64,000 bases of DNA from contig NC_002578.1 of the NCBI RefSeq assembly GCF_000195915.1, positions 248,001-312,000 of the forward strand, in the 5' to 3' direction. The translations under genes were made by a program, and so were the position numbers. Numbering within the stretch: position 1 is the first letter of the stretch; each line of letters starts with the position of its first letter. Below the pieces are notes generated by a model. That model saw only the letters and a list, made by a program, of their open reading frames with translations. It was not told where the DNA came from and searched no databases. This DNA comes from Thermoplasma acidophilum DSM 1728. GTDB lineage: Archaea > Thermoplasmatota > Thermoplasmata > Thermoplasmatales > Thermoplasmataceae. Of the stretch, positions 25,339 through 35,259 are shown piece by piece.

Positions 25339-26264
25339 CAGAAAGTAATGTTGTAACTAACGTTGTAGAGAAAAAACCAAAGACGCAGAACAGGACGATC
25401 GCTTATCTCAAGATAATGATAAAGGATCCTTCTGCCGTCCTTGGTCTCGTTATAGTTGTAGCGTTTTTGGGATGGTCAATCATACAGGGTTTACTTGAAG
25501 TCTTTTTCGGTATATCCGGTCCTGCAATAGCGTTGCTACCACATGACCCTTTTAAATACAATTTGGTTGTGGGTCTTCACCCCCCGGATCGCACATATCT
25601 ATTGGGGACAAATGCAAATGGTGAGGATATACTATCAAGGATGCTATACGCGATGCCTAGGGATGCCTATATTTCGATTATTGTAGTATTGTCGGGTGTT
25701 CTTCTTGGCGGACTGTTCGGAATCATCGCGGGGTATAGGGGCGGCTACCTCGATGAAGTTATAATGAGGATAACAGATGCGTTCTTGTCGTTGCCCGCAC
25801 TTATACTGGTGATTGCGTTATCAGTCCTGTTTCATGAAACGCTTGGCGGCGTAATACTTGCACTTGTAATTGTGTGGTGGCCTATATACGCAAGGTTCTT
25901 CAGAGCGCAAACGCTGAGAATCAAGAATCTGGACTTCGTGCAGGCTGCGAAGTTAGGAAATGTTTCATTCGCAAAACTATTCTTCAGCTATCTTTTCATA
26001 AATTCAATAGATCCGGTTGTTGCCTATGCGGCTCTAGATTTCGGAAACGTCATACTCACATATTCAACATTAGCCTTTCTGGGTATAGGATTAGAGCCAC
26101 CAATACCGGAACTTGGATCAATGGCATCTAACGGTGTGGGTACTCTGCCCACAGGATGGTGGTATGCAGTATTTCCGGGCCTGGCAATACTTATAATAGT
26201 GATAGGCTTCGTGCTCGTAGGAGACAGAATGCAGGATATCGTTTCAAACAGGATAAACTACTAG
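25335..26264 (+). CDS. Peptide-type ABC transporter permease, DppC-like
   Basis: A 309-residue permease of ordinary length. The first membrane segment is near 33-55. It is followed by the DppC hallmark YLLGTNANGEDILSRMLYAM (compare LGTDxxGRDVLSR), the channel core, and an EAA-like loop (YARFFRAQTLRIKNLDFVQA-AKLGNVSFAKLFF). This pairs with the upstream DppB-like subunit. The gene overlaps it by 4 bp and is followed after 10 bp by the first ATPase. It is useful as a normal-sized comparison for the enlarged DppC-like protein at 29688. Confidence 0.92.
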   Translation: MTESNVVTNVVEKKPKTQNRTIAYLKIMIKDPSAVLGLVIVVAFLGWSIIQGLLEVFFGISGPAIALLPHDPFKYNLVVGLHPPDRTYLLGTNANGEDILSRMLYAMPRDAYISIIVVLSGVLLGGLFGIIAGYRGGYLDEVIMRITDAFLSLPALILVIALSVLFHETLGGVILALVIVWWPIYARFFRAQTLRIKNLDFVQAAKLGNVSFAKLFFSYLFINSIDPVVAYAALDFGNVILTYSTLAFLGIGLEPPIPELGSMASNGVGTLPTGWWYAVFPGLAILIIVIGFVLVGDRMQDIVSNRINY

Positions 26265-26274
26265 GTGCATTTCG

Positions 26275-27240
26275 ATGTTGTTAAGCATTAAGCATCTGAA
26301 CGTATGGTACAATACAGTAGCTGGCAAGTACAAGGTCATCGACGATCTAAATCTTGACATAGATCAGGGGGAGCTTGTCTCGCTGGTCGGCGAATCTGCT
26401 TCTGGAAAATCTACGCTTGGGCAGGTCATATCCAGAATGCTTCCGCCTGTTGGAATCACATCCGGCGAAGTTGTGCTGGACGGTGTAGATGTTCTGAAGC
26501 TCTCAGAGAAGGAGATGACCAAGATCAGGGGAACGACCGTATTCATGATTTTTCAGAACCCACTTAACAGCCTGAATCCGGTGAAGAGGATTGAGGAGCA
26601 GCTCATGGAGGCCCTTGCCATCAGGAACAGCAGAATGAATATACAGATGACTTTCGAAGAGGCAAGGAAAGAGGTAATTAAAGCCCTGGAGAGCCTAAGA
26701 TTGCCGGACCCTGAGAAAATTCTGATAAGGTATCCCCATGAGCTTTCTGGTGGGCAGGTACAGAGGGTAGTTATATGCATGGCGCTTCTTCTAAGACCAA
26801 AATTATTGATTGCAGATGAACCTACCACTGCACTTGATGTCACAATTCAGGCGCAGGTAGTGAAACTGTTGAAGGATCTCAACAGAGATACAAAGATGAC
26901 AATCATCTTCATCACGCACGATGTTGGCCTTGCCTACGTTTTATCCGATCGCATGCTCGTTTTTTATGCAGGAAGGGTTATGGAGCAGGGGCAGACCGTT
27001 GAAATCGTTAAAAATCCCCTGCACCCGTACACATCCGGATTGCTTGCAAGCATTCCATCTTCACCAAAGCATTCAGGGAAGCTGTATTCCATACCGGGGT
27101 ATCCACCTTCATATCTGTCGTTGCCAAAGGGCTGCAAATTTGCCCCGAGATGCAGGTTTGCATTCGAAAGGTGTTTTGAGGAGGAACCCAGTTACATAAA
27201 GAAGGATAACAGATTGATAAGGTGTTGGCTGTATGAGTGA
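26275..27240 (+). CDS. Peptide-type ABC transporter ATPase, DppD-like
   Basis: A 321-residue ATPase. Visible are Walker A GESASGKST, the Q-loop (FMIFQNPLNSLNPV), the ABC signature LSGGQVQR, Walker B LLIADEPTTALD and the switch histidine in FITHDVGL. The C-terminal tail has the cysteine-containing oligopeptide/dipeptide domain (GCKFAPRCRFAFERC), which in bacterial DppD binds an iron-sulfur cluster. It works as a heterodimer with the next ATPase, whose start it overlaps by 8 bp. Confidence 0.94.
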   Translation: MLLSIKHLNVWYNTVAGKYKVIDDLNLDIDQGELVSLVGESASGKSTLGQVISRMLPPVGITSGEVVLDGVDVLKLSEKEMTKIRGTTVFMIFQNPLNSLNPVKRIEEQLMEALAIRNSRMNIQMTFEEARKEVIKALESLRLPDPEKILIRYPHELSGGQVQRVVICMALLLRPKLLIADEPTTALDVTIQAQVVKLLKDLNRDTKMTIIFITHDVGLAYVLSDRMLVFYAGRVMEQGQTVEIVKNPLHPYTSGLLASIPSSPKHSGKLYSIPGYPPSYLSLPKGCKFAPRCRFAFERCFEEEPSYIKKDNRLIRCWLYE

Positions 27241-28177
27241 GATATACTCTCTTAAAAATGTAAAGAAATATTATCTGGCCCAGAAACGTGGTCTGATAGA
27301 CGCTCTTGTTAAGGTTCCGAAAATATATGTCAGGGCGCTAGACGATGTGAGCATATCAATAATGGATGGGAACGTCATAGGTGTTGTTGGGGAAAGCGGT
27401 TCCGGTAAGTCGACCATGGGCAAGGTTATGGTAACCTTGGAGACTCCGACAGATGGCGAACTCTACTTCAAGGGCACTAGGGTCACTAAGTCAGAGTACC
27501 CAAAGATAAGGAAGCAGGTGGATATGGTATTCCAGAACCCTGCCACATCATTGAACCCTAAAATGAAGGTGAAGGACATAGTTTCTGAACCTCTTGGGCA
27601 CTTTGACGAAGGCGCCATAAAGGAGGTCATTCTGAAGGTAGGTCTTTCATACGACGAGGTCAAGGACAAGCAATCCAGGGAACTTTCGGGAGGGCAGGTT
27701 CAGAGGGTTGCGATCGCACGTGCGTTGATGAAGAAGCCGGAACTGCTAGTTCTCGATGAACCAACATCAGCTCTGGATGAATCAATACAGGCACAGGTCT
27801 TGAACCTTCTCGTCGACCTGCAGACAGAGTATAAGATGACATATATATTTATAACTCATAATATACTGGTAGCAAAATACATATCAGACTATATAGTGGT
27901 ATTATACGCTGGCAAAATAGTGGAGTATGGGCCGACTTCAGAGGTCCTTTCCAAGCCTTTGCATCCCTATACTCAATTGCTTCTAAGTTCCGTTCCGACG
28001 GTTGATGTTAAGGATGTGAAACCGCCTGTCGGCGATGTGCCGAGCCTGATAAATCTTCCACAGGGCTGCCGTTTTAACCCCAGATGCCCATTTGTTATGG
28101 AAAAATGCAGGAAAGAAGAACCACCTCTGATAAGTCAGGGGCAGAATTATCAGGTGGCATGCTGGCTGTATGAATAA
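27233..28177 (+). CDS. Peptide-type ABC transporter ATPase, DppF-like
   Basis: A 314-residue ATPase with Walker A GESGSGKST, Q-loop MVFQNPATSLNPKMKV, signature LSGGQVQR, Walker B LLVLDEPTSALD, and an ITHNILVAKY switch region in which the usual His-Asp is His-Asn. The C-terminal domain includes GCRFNPRCPFVMEKC. The DPF-like lead (KKYYLAQKRGLIDALVKVPK) is typical of the DppF half. It overlaps both neighbours, by 8 bp on each side, so the system 1 genes from 24307 to 28571 are almost certainly one transcript. Confidence 0.94.
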   Translation: MSEIYSLKNVKKYYLAQKRGLIDALVKVPKIYVRALDDVSISIMDGNVIGVVGESGSGKSTMGKVMVTLETPTDGELYFKGTRVTKSEYPKIRKQVDMVFQNPATSLNPKMKVKDIVSEPLGHFDEGAIKEVILKVGLSYDEVKDKQSRELSGGQVQRVAIARALMKKPELLVLDEPTSALDESIQAQVLNLLVDLQTEYKMTYIFITHNILVAKYISDYIVVLYAGKIVEYGPTSEVLSKPLHPYTQLLLSSVPTVDVKDVKPPVGDVPSLINLPQGCRFNPRCPFVMEKCRKEEPPLISQGQNYQVACWLYE

Positions 28178-28571
28178 GAAGGGATATGCAAAAACTACGA
28201 TCAAGAGCGTGATCGCTCTGTTGATCTTTTCCAGCGTACTTGAGATCAGCTCTAAGAACATCTATAATTATCTCATATTTGTTGCAACATGGCTCGGACT
28301 AACGGCAATTTACGAAGTCTATAAGTATTCAACAAAATATACGCTGGAAGATGACGGCGTACATGTGAAATCGCCTCTCAAGTCGAATTTAATATACTAT
28401 CATAATATCCGCGATGTTTTTATGACTGAAGGATTTCTTCAGAGAAGGTTTGGGCTGTCATCCGTATACATAATTACGCCAAAGGAGGCGATTGCCGTTC
28501 GTGATTTGAATAATGGGAAGGAATTCTTGAATCTGATAGAGGATCGTATTGGAAGAGCCAGAACCGACTAG
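28170..28571 (+). CDS. Membrane protein with bacterial PH-like domain
   Basis: A 133-residue protein with two hydrophobic segments (about 10-25 and 32-48). A beta-rich part follows, reading KYTLEDDGVHVKSPLKSNLIYYHNIRDV..., with YIITPKEAIAVRDL nearer the end. This is the pattern of YdbS/YdbT-type membrane PH domains (DUF304-like). The function of such proteins is unknown in general. It overlaps the DppF-like gene by 8 bp and so is the last gene of the transporter operon, which hints at an accessory or regulatory role in the membrane. The call rests on pattern recognition, without a profile search. Confidence 0.65.
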   Translation: MNKKGYAKTTIKSVIALLIFSSVLEISSKNIYNYLIFVATWLGLTAIYEVYKYSTKYTLEDDGVHVKSPLKSNLIYYHNIRDVFMTEGFLQRRFGLSSVYIITPKEAIAVRDLNNGKEFLNLIEDRIGRARTD

Positions 28572-28707
28572 TTTTCTTATATTTTGGTACTTTTCTTATA
28601 TCTTTTTAGAAGATGGGTTTTCAGATGGATATTTTAATATTTGTATGGTATTATAGTGAATGAGTCTACTAAATTTTTAATAGGTATTTTTGTTACAATA
28701 TTTGTCG

Positions 28708-29685
28708 ATGAACATATACGTAATAACCAGAAAAATAATACAAGATGTCGTTCTGATTATATTTGTCGTGGTGATACTTTACGTGGTATTCAGGATTATG
28801 CCAGGGAGTCCCGTAGACCTTTTCCTGCACGGTTTAAAGCATCCTACAGAACAGGAAAAAATTACAATTGAAAAACAACTTGGCCTATACGGTGGGAAAT
28901 TTAGCTTGACAAATTTTCTCATCTATCTTAGAGATATGTTTACATTTAACTTTGGCGAAGACTATTATACGGGTCAAAGCGTAATTTTTGTCATTAAGCA
29001 GGCATTGCCTTATACTCTTCTGCTTTTTGGTTCAGCTGCAGTCATTTCTTTTGCAATAGGGATCCCGTTAGGAATATACACATCGTTTAAGAGGGGTAAA
29101 AAATCTGAGAGCGGCATTATAACTGCAAGTACGCTTCTCAATTCTATACCATTCTTTGTTTTTGCTATTATTTTCTTTGTTTATCTTGCGGGGGATCTTC
29201 ACATATTTCCGTTGAGATCAATATTCCCTATTTCGTATATTGTACATCCAACTTTGAAGAGTATCGAGTTGATTCTTTATTATCTCGCTATGCCTATCAT
29301 AGTCCTGGTTATAGTAGAAGCTGCAGGGCATCTGTTAACCATGCGTGCTGCCATGGTATCAGTTCTTGGTGAAGATTTTATAACAACAGCGCGTGCGAAA
29401 GGAGTAAGTGAACGGGGTATAATGTTTCATCATGCGGCTAGAAACGCCATGATACCTGTTTCCACTAGAATGGCCCTTGAATTCGCTTTCTTAATGAGTG
29501 GGGCTGTGATAGTCGAAGTAATATTCTCAATACACGGAATGGGTACTGTTCTTTATGATGCAACACTTCAAGAAGATTATCCTGTAAGTGAAGGGGCTCT
29601 CTTTGTGATTTCAATCATAGTTATATTGGCTTATTCTGCCATAGACTTTATTCATGCTTGGTTAGATCCAAGAATCAAGGTGTAG
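28708..29685 (+). CDS. Second peptide-type ABC permease, DppB-like
   Basis: A 325-residue DppB-type permease, first of a second transporter. It has an N-terminal membrane segment (VVLIIFVVVILYVVFRIMPG, containing the RIMPGSPVD motif), EKQLGLYGG in the external loop, the channel core and an EAA-like loop (EDFITTARAKGVSERGIMFH-HAARNAMIPV). Codon use is more A/T-rich than in the flanking metabolic genes. The ATG at 28708 is chosen over TTG 28690. The next gene starts 2 bp after its stop. Confidence 0.92.
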   Translation: MNIYVITRKIIQDVVLIIFVVVILYVVFRIMPGSPVDLFLHGLKHPTEQEKITIEKQLGLYGGKFSLTNFLIYLRDMFTFNFGEDYYTGQSVIFVIKQALPYTLLLFGSAAVISFAIGIPLGIYTSFKRGKKSESGIITASTLLNSIPFFVFAIIFFVYLAGDLHIFPLRSIFPISYIVHPTLKSIELILYYLAMPIIVLVIVEAAGHLLTMRAAMVSVLGEDFITTARAKGVSERGIMFHHAARNAMIPVSTRMALEFAFLMSGAVIVEVIFSIHGMGTVLYDATLQEDYPVSEGALFVISIIVILAYSAIDFIHAWLDPRIKV

Positions 29686-29687
29686 AA

Positions 29688-31808
29688 ATGAAGAGCAATT
29701 ATAATTTTAGAAAGGAAAGAATTAGATTCACGATATCTAATCTTAAAAAGGACTGGAAGATTTTCTACTCATCAGCCTATGGGAAGGTGGGCTTCATATT
29801 AGTTATGATATTTGTTATAATATCCCTAATAAGCCCATTAATTATTATTCACAACAATCCAAATAATTATATTGTCCCGCAGGAGGATTTCTATACTGCT
29901 GGTCTTGAAAAGAGCCTGAACATTGGTGCCAGCAATTTTTATGGGCCTTTTTCATCAACATCGAATCCAGACGGTAGTTATCTTCTTTACTTCAACAATA
30001 AAACTAACATAGTGAGTATAGGAGAAAATGGTGCCATTTATCATTTACTAAATTCAACAGGTTTGATGCCATTGAAAGTCTATTCAATAGGTAATTATAA
30101 TGAATACCTTATAAGCGGTACTCTTCAACTTAACACGTATCTCATTGATTCAAATGAAACAACAGTTTTTATAGGCAAAGTTGTCTGGCCAAGTGGAACT
30201 CCAGGAAGTGGGAACCCTTCCGTTAGTTGGTCAGATATTAATGCGAGCAATGTGATCGATTTTATTTCCAGTGCGTATTCCTATTCTACATATCAGAGCG
30301 GAATTCCTGAATTCAACGATGAAACTTACAGACCAGCTTACCTGATCATTGAGAACGGATCTACGACTTCTGGTTTTTATCTGACATCTTATTATCTTTC
30401 ATCTATGAAACAGGTTTTTTCAATTAAATTGCCTCATAGTGTTGGCCCAGATTCGCTTCATTTTTACGGTTCGCTTTTTGACACAGCAGATATTCCAAAT
30501 CAACTCATTTTGGTTAATTATTCAAACAATTTATTGGCTTATTCAATGACTGGCAAACTCAAATGGGATCTATCATTGCCCGCAAATATAACTCAAATTT
30601 ATATTCCATTCGCTTATCAGTCAATTTCAAAACCATATAACATGATATTTTCTGTTTCGGGAAATGATGTTTTTGGTATATATCCCGAAAATGGTAGCTA
30701 TGGAACCATTTATACAGGAAAGGACTCTGTATTAGCCATAGCTAGTACCCAAGGGGAAAGCGGTTTCCCCTCAGCCTTTATTGTATTGACAAAAGGTTTA
30801 TTTACGGTACTTAGCGCACCTGATAAAATATCGGAATCAGTAAGTATACCGGCGTCACTAAATAGGATAAGCTCCGATCAATTGGATTTTCTAGTTTATG
30901 ATGACAGTGGATATATGATTATGGCTGAATATTTAACAAGTAGTGAACCATTCGCATGGTTTACCAATCTCAATACCCACATATCAAAACCACAATTCTT
31001 TGTAAATCCTGAAAGTGCAAGAGAATCCATTGCAATGCTTGTTGGAAATAAGCTTAACATATATTCAGTAAATGGAAAAGACCTGAATCCATTGCCTCCA
31101 ACACTTAATGTTCCCGCTGGAGGCCCACTTCTCCTAGGCACCACTGATCATGGCAAAGATGTTTGGTCTTTATTCATAGGAAGCTTCCCAACAGATTTAT
31201 ACATAGGTGTTGTTGTTGGTATAGGGATACTGCTTATCTCAATGGTTATAGGTATGCTGATAGGCTATTTCACTGGCATCGTTAGTTCACTTGTAGAAAC
31301 TTTCTCGCTCGCCGTATACCTGATTCCAGGACTCCCACTTTTAATAGTTGTGGCCAGTATAGTGGGGCCTTCGTTAATTGGGCTGATTGCGGTGCTTACA
31401 TTCCTGAGTTGGCCTTTTCCAACATTTACCCTTATAGGTATAATACGAAGCTTGAAAAGCAGGGCTTTTGTAGAGGCCGCTAAAATTTCTGGTGCGTCTA
31501 CGATGTATATATTGAGAAAGCACATGCTTCCAAATATAACGCCTATCCTCGTATACTTAACCGCAATAAACATAGGCGGTGCTGTAGCCGCCGTTTCCAC
31601 TCTACAGATACTTGGAGTGGCTCCACTAAACGTTCCAACATGGGGCGGAATGTTATCCGGGTTTTACAGTGACTACTTTGATCTGATAATTGCACCATGG
31701 TGGTTTATTCCTCCAATAGTTGCATTAACTCTCTTTATCTTCGCATTTATATTCGTTTCAAGAGGGCTAGATGAAGTTGTCAATCCTAGATTAAGCCAGA
31801 GGAGATAA
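29688..31808 (+). CDS. DppC-like permease with a large inserted extracytoplasmic domain
   Basis: A 706-residue protein whose ends are an ordinary DppC. The first membrane segment is near 36-57, and the hallmark LLLGTTDHGKDVWSLFIGSF sits near residue 480 and is followed by the channel core with an EAA-like loop. Between them, where a normal DppC has about 60 external residues, lie roughly 400 residues rich in beta strands, Ser, Asn and Gly. Phrases such as DGSYLLYFNN, TGKLKWDLSLP and NDVFGIYPENGSYG recall PQQ/beta-propeller repeats. The insert should lie outside the membrane, where it could cap the channel or receive the binding protein. The domain name is inference. Confidence 0.88.
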   Translation: MKSNYNFRKERIRFTISNLKKDWKIFYSSAYGKVGFILVMIFVIISLISPLIIIHNNPNNYIVPQEDFYTAGLEKSLNIGASNFYGPFSSTSNPDGSYLLYFNNKTNIVSIGENGAIYHLLNSTGLMPLKVYSIGNYNEYLISGTLQLNTYLIDSNETTVFIGKVVWPSGTPGSGNPSVSWSDINASNVIDFISSAYSYSTYQSGIPEFNDETYRPAYLIIENGSTTSGFYLTSYYLSSMKQVFSIKLPHSVGPDSLHFYGSLFDTADIPNQLILVNYSNNLLAYSMTGKLKWDLSLPANITQIYIPFAYQSISKPYNMIFSVSGNDVFGIYPENGSYGTIYTGKDSVLAIASTQGESGFPSAFIVLTKGLFTVLSAPDKISESVSIPASLNRISSDQLDFLVYDDSGYMIMAEYLTSSEPFAWFTNLNTHISKPQFFVNPESARESIAMLVGNKLNIYSVNGKDLNPLPPTLNVPAGGPLLLGTTDHGKDVWSLFIGSFPTDLYIGVVVGIGILLISMVIGMLIGYFTGIVSSLVETFSLAVYLIPGLPLLIVVASIVGPSLIGLIAVLTFLSWPFPTFTLIGIIRSLKSRAFVEAAKISGASTMYILRKHMLPNITPILVYLTAINIGGAVAAVSTLQILGVAPLNVPTWGGMLSGFYSDYFDLIIAPWWFIPPIVALTLFIFAFIFVSRGLDEVVNPRLSQRR

Positions 31809-31809
31809 A

Positions 31810-33978
31810 ATGATAGAAAATGAAAGATTAGAAAAACAAAATCAGGATGAAGTTATACTTAGCGTGAGGAATGTTTCAGTTGAATTTAAAACCTATAGCG
31901 GCATAGTTCATGCACTGAGCGATGTATCGTTCGATTTGAAGCAAGGTAGATTTTTAGGTATAGTTGGTGAGTCCGGCTCAGGAAAAAGCACTCTTGCGCT
32001 ATCCATAATGTCCTTATTACCAGAAAATGCCATGATGCGAGGCTCGATCTATCTTAAGGGCACAGAATACATTTCAGACGTGATAATCAATAATGCAAAG
32101 AAGAAAAAGGCAAGAAAAATTCTTGAAGATAATCTTCGAAATATAAGATGGAAAAATATTTCTATGGTCTTCCAAGGTGCCATGAATTCTTTTAATCCCG
32201 TTTACACCATCAGAAGACAGATGTTTGAGGTTTTTAAAATACACACAACTTTGGATAATGATGAAATAGAAAAAAAGGTAGAGGAAGCTCTCAGAATGGC
32301 TGGCCTTAACATTTCGGTACTAGATATGTATCCACATGAGCTTAGCGGTGGAATGAAACAAAGAGCAGTGATTGCCATGGCGCTATCTCTGGATCCAGAT
32401 ATTGTTATAGCAGATGAGCCCACAACAGGTCTAGATGTTATAACTCAAGCTGAAATAATATCTCAACTCAAGAAATTAAAGGAGAATGGTAAAATAAAAT
32501 CGCTTATATTAATATCCCATGATTTGGGTGTCGTTTCTCAGTTAGCCGATGAAGTTATGGTTTTATACGCAGGGAAAGTGTTTGAATATGGGGAAAAATC
32601 TAGAATATTTCAAAATACGGCAAATCCATATACCTATAAACTTATAGGAAGCTATCCAAGTATAAGGAATGCCAAAAGATATGTTGAAGGCATACCTGGA
32701 TCATTGCCCGATCCCATGAAGATAGGCAAAGGATGCAAATTTGCTGATAGATGTTATATGGCTAGGGATGTATGCCGAGAAGAAGAACCGGAATTGATAA
32801 AAGTCGAAGATAATCATTATTCTGCCTGTTTTTACTGGGATTCTATAAAGAAGTCAGATAAAAGTGATGTAAAAACAGAGCCGTATCACGTGATTCAACA
32901 GAGTTCGATGGTTGAAGTAAAGGATCTTGTAAAATATTTCGAAATAAAGGAATCAATATCCAAGGCACTTTTCGAAAGGGAAAAAAGATTTGTTAGAGCT
33001 GTTGACGATATAACATTCGCAATAAGAAAGGGAGAAATTCTTGGAATTGTTGGTGAATCAGGATCAGGGAAGACAACTCTTGGCAAGACCCTTCTGGGCC
33101 TGTATTCGCCTACGGCTGGTAAGATCACCTATTCATTTTCGAATGGTGACGTTGAGATCACTCCAACTACAAGTGAATCAGAACTGATGAGATCGTCCAT
33201 CCGTAAAGAAACGCAGATGATATTTCAGGATCCATACGATTCTCTTAATCCAAAGCTTACTGTATATGATATAGTAGCAGAGCCTATAATAGCTCGAAGA
33301 TATCATAAAGGGAACAAAGAAAAAGATGATATATATAAAAATCCTTTAGAAATATTAAATCTGGTGAAAATCGCACTGGCAAAGGCGTCTCTAAAGCCTG
33401 TGGAAAATTATTTATTCAGATACCCTCATGAGCTTTCCGGAGGAGAAAGGCAAAGGGTAGCAACTGCAAGGGCATTGGTATTGAATTCAGAATTCATAAT
33501 AGCCGATGAACCCACCTCTATGCTGGATGTTTCAATCAGGGCTTCGTTTATGAATATGATGAAAGAAATAAGATCAAAAGAAGGAATAACTATGGTGTAC
33601 ATATCTCATGATATAGCTTCTACATATTATATGTCAGATAAAATATTAGTTATGTATTTAGGGAAAGCTGTAGAAATGGGATCTGCTGACGCTATAATAA
33701 ATGAACCGCTCCATCCTTATACGAAGGCGCTTATAAAGGCAATACCTACTCCATTCAGTGATTGGGATCCATCGAAAATCGATATTATTGGAGAAATAGG
33801 AAATGCAATAAATGTTCCTAAAGGATGCAGATTCTATAATAGATGCATATATAGGCAGGACATATGCAAAGATAATCCCCCAACAGTCAAAGGGGCGGAA
33901 GATCATTGGTATCTTTGCCACTTCTCGCAAGATGAACTTATGGCGATAAAAAATGGCCAAAAATCACCCAATTCTTAA
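31810..33978 (+). CDS. Double ABC ATPase (DppD-DppF fusion)
   Basis: A 722-residue protein with two complete nucleotide-binding domains. The first has Walker A GESGSGKST near 53-61, signature LSGGMKQR near 177 and Walker B IADEPTTGLD. The second has GESGSGKTT near 416, LSGGERQR near 541 and IADEPTSMLD. Both halves end with the cysteine-bearing oligopeptide domain (GCKFADRCYMARDVC and GCRFYNRCIYRQDIC). It therefore supplies both ATPase halves of system 2 in one chain, unlike the two separate genes of system 1. The ATG follows the permease stop by one base, with a GGAGAT ribosome-binding-like site before it. Confidence 0.94.
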   Translation: MIENERLEKQNQDEVILSVRNVSVEFKTYSGIVHALSDVSFDLKQGRFLGIVGESGSGKSTLALSIMSLLPENAMMRGSIYLKGTEYISDVIINNAKKKKARKILEDNLRNIRWKNISMVFQGAMNSFNPVYTIRRQMFEVFKIHTTLDNDEIEKKVEEALRMAGLNISVLDMYPHELSGGMKQRAVIAMALSLDPDIVIADEPTTGLDVITQAEIISQLKKLKENGKIKSLILISHDLGVVSQLADEVMVLYAGKVFEYGEKSRIFQNTANPYTYKLIGSYPSIRNAKRYVEGIPGSLPDPMKIGKGCKFADRCYMARDVCREEEPELIKVEDNHYSACFYWDSIKKSDKSDVKTEPYHVIQQSSMVEVKDLVKYFEIKESISKALFEREKRFVRAVDDITFAIRKGEILGIVGESGSGKTTLGKTLLGLYSPTAGKITYSFSNGDVEITPTTSESELMRSSIRKETQMIFQDPYDSLNPKLTVYDIVAEPIIARRYHKGNKEKDDIYKNPLEILNLVKIALAKASLKPVENYLFRYPHELSGGERQRVATARALVLNSEFIIADEPTSMLDVSIRASFMNMMKEIRSKEGITMVYISHDIASTYYMSDKILVMYLGKAVEMGSADAIINEPLHPYTKALIKAIPTPFSDWDPSKIDIIGEIGNAINVPKGCRFYNRCIYRQDICKDNPPTVKGAEDHWYLCHFSQDELMAIKNGQKSPNS

Positions 33979-34294
33979 ATTATCATCTATACCGCTTACT
34001 ATTCTGGTATTCTTATTAATACTTTCTCTAGTATTTAATATCCAAGGAAATAAGGATGCATTTGATGCGATGCCACTTATTATTTTTATTTATGGTATAT
34101 CTGTAATATTTTATGGGGCCTGGTCAAGCTTTGGCTCCAAAAAATATGTGGCAGAAGTCATGAAGGCGGGTATGCCATTAAAAAATGAAGATATTATATA
34201 TATAAACAAAAAACAGCTCCTTCTGACGGGCATCTTTATAGGCATTGGTTCCTTATGTATGCTTGTAGGCTATATACTTAATTTTTTCATATGA
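33953..34294 (+). CDS. Small three-segment membrane protein
   Basis: A 113-residue protein with three hydrophobic segments (about 10-30, 40-60 and 90-112) and a polar loop (KKYVAEVMKAGMPLKNEDII). I recognise no family. It overlaps the double ATPase gene by 26 bp, so it is translated from the same message and may belong to the transporter. A/T-rich codon use matches the rest of this cluster. Confidence 0.65.
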   Translation: MAKNHPILKLSSIPLTILVFLLILSLVFNIQGNKDAFDAMPLIIFIYGISVIFYGAWSSFGSKKYVAEVMKAGMPLKNEDIIYINKKQLLLTGIFIGIGSLCMLVGYILNFFI

Positions 34295-35164
34295 ACTGAG
34301 ATTCCCTGAAATTTTCGATGGCTCATAGGAATGATTGTGAAATCTAGGTGTAATAGCTTCCAAGTCGTTCTTATTGGGTCGATTTTACTTCCATTCCAGC
34401 ACCGTTTTTCCTGAGGTCTATGGCTTACTCTTCGCAATTAGGGAATCCTGCTCTTATAATATTATGAAGCGCTATGTGACGAAGTATATCCTTATCTCAT
34501 TATCCGTACGCCTCAACCATGATATGGAATAAGTGGATCATACCCTTTAAGAATGCATATAGATGTTCCACCATTGGTCTGTGCGTACTATGCTATGGTT
34601 GCTTCTAAATGCCTTTGCGATCATATATCAATGATCTGCCTCAATAAATGGAATATCTTGTGCGGTCTGATACCATGATAATGATCTACCTTGCCATTGC
34701 CATGAATTGATCTATGATCTTATTAAAGATAAGACGTTCTTTTTCTATCCTATGCGATATTTCCTCGAAGTAATATTGTATCCATATCCGGAAAGCTTTC
34801 CAAGATACCCTAAGAAGTCCATAGATGCTGTTCTGAAATAGAATTTACTTAATATCTGTGGATCTGAGAGGAATATCATTGCTGAAGTAAAGCCATACAA
34901 TCATTATATTTCTATCATAATTATGCTTTCAGTTTTCTAATGCATCATTCTCATAAATGTCTGATAATAATTGTCTGATTCTATCGTACTCAAACTGATC
35001 AGATGTTCTGGTGCCGGAATGGCCTTCTGCTTCGACTTTTTTTGTACCATTTTAGTATAATTGGCTTCAATGGGTGTATATATGTTGATCGTAAGGCTAA
35101 GGAAGAAACATCCATATTGTTTTTTGGAGTTTATTATATTATAATATTTAATGAATATAAACAA
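34295..35164 (-). pseudogene. Decayed transposase remnant
   Basis: Almost 1 kb lies without an intact gene before the large binding-protein gene. On the minus strand it yields broken protein-like pieces in different frames. These include a 75-codon frame at 34937-35164 ending TIESDNYYQTFMRMMH, a stretch near 34750-34850 (LSKFYFRTASMDFLGYLGKL), another near 34700-34770 (YYFEEISHRIEKERLIFNK), and 34501-34587 (RPMVEHLYAFLKGMIHLFHI). The spacing and character suggest an old transposase split by frameshifts and stops. I cannot assign a family and see no clear terminal inverted repeats. Confidence 0.45.
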
Positions 35165-35259
35165 TCATTTTATGAGTATAATTGTCAAGAATTAAATTGT
35201 CAATGCCTAGGATTTGCATGTAAAAAAAATTATATATAATCATTCTGTTACATTCAAAG

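Noticed and set aside
31810-33978. The double ATPase considered as a read-through of two genes.
   Set aside because: The frame is continuous, with no internal stop and a smooth linker between the two domains, so it is a true fusion.
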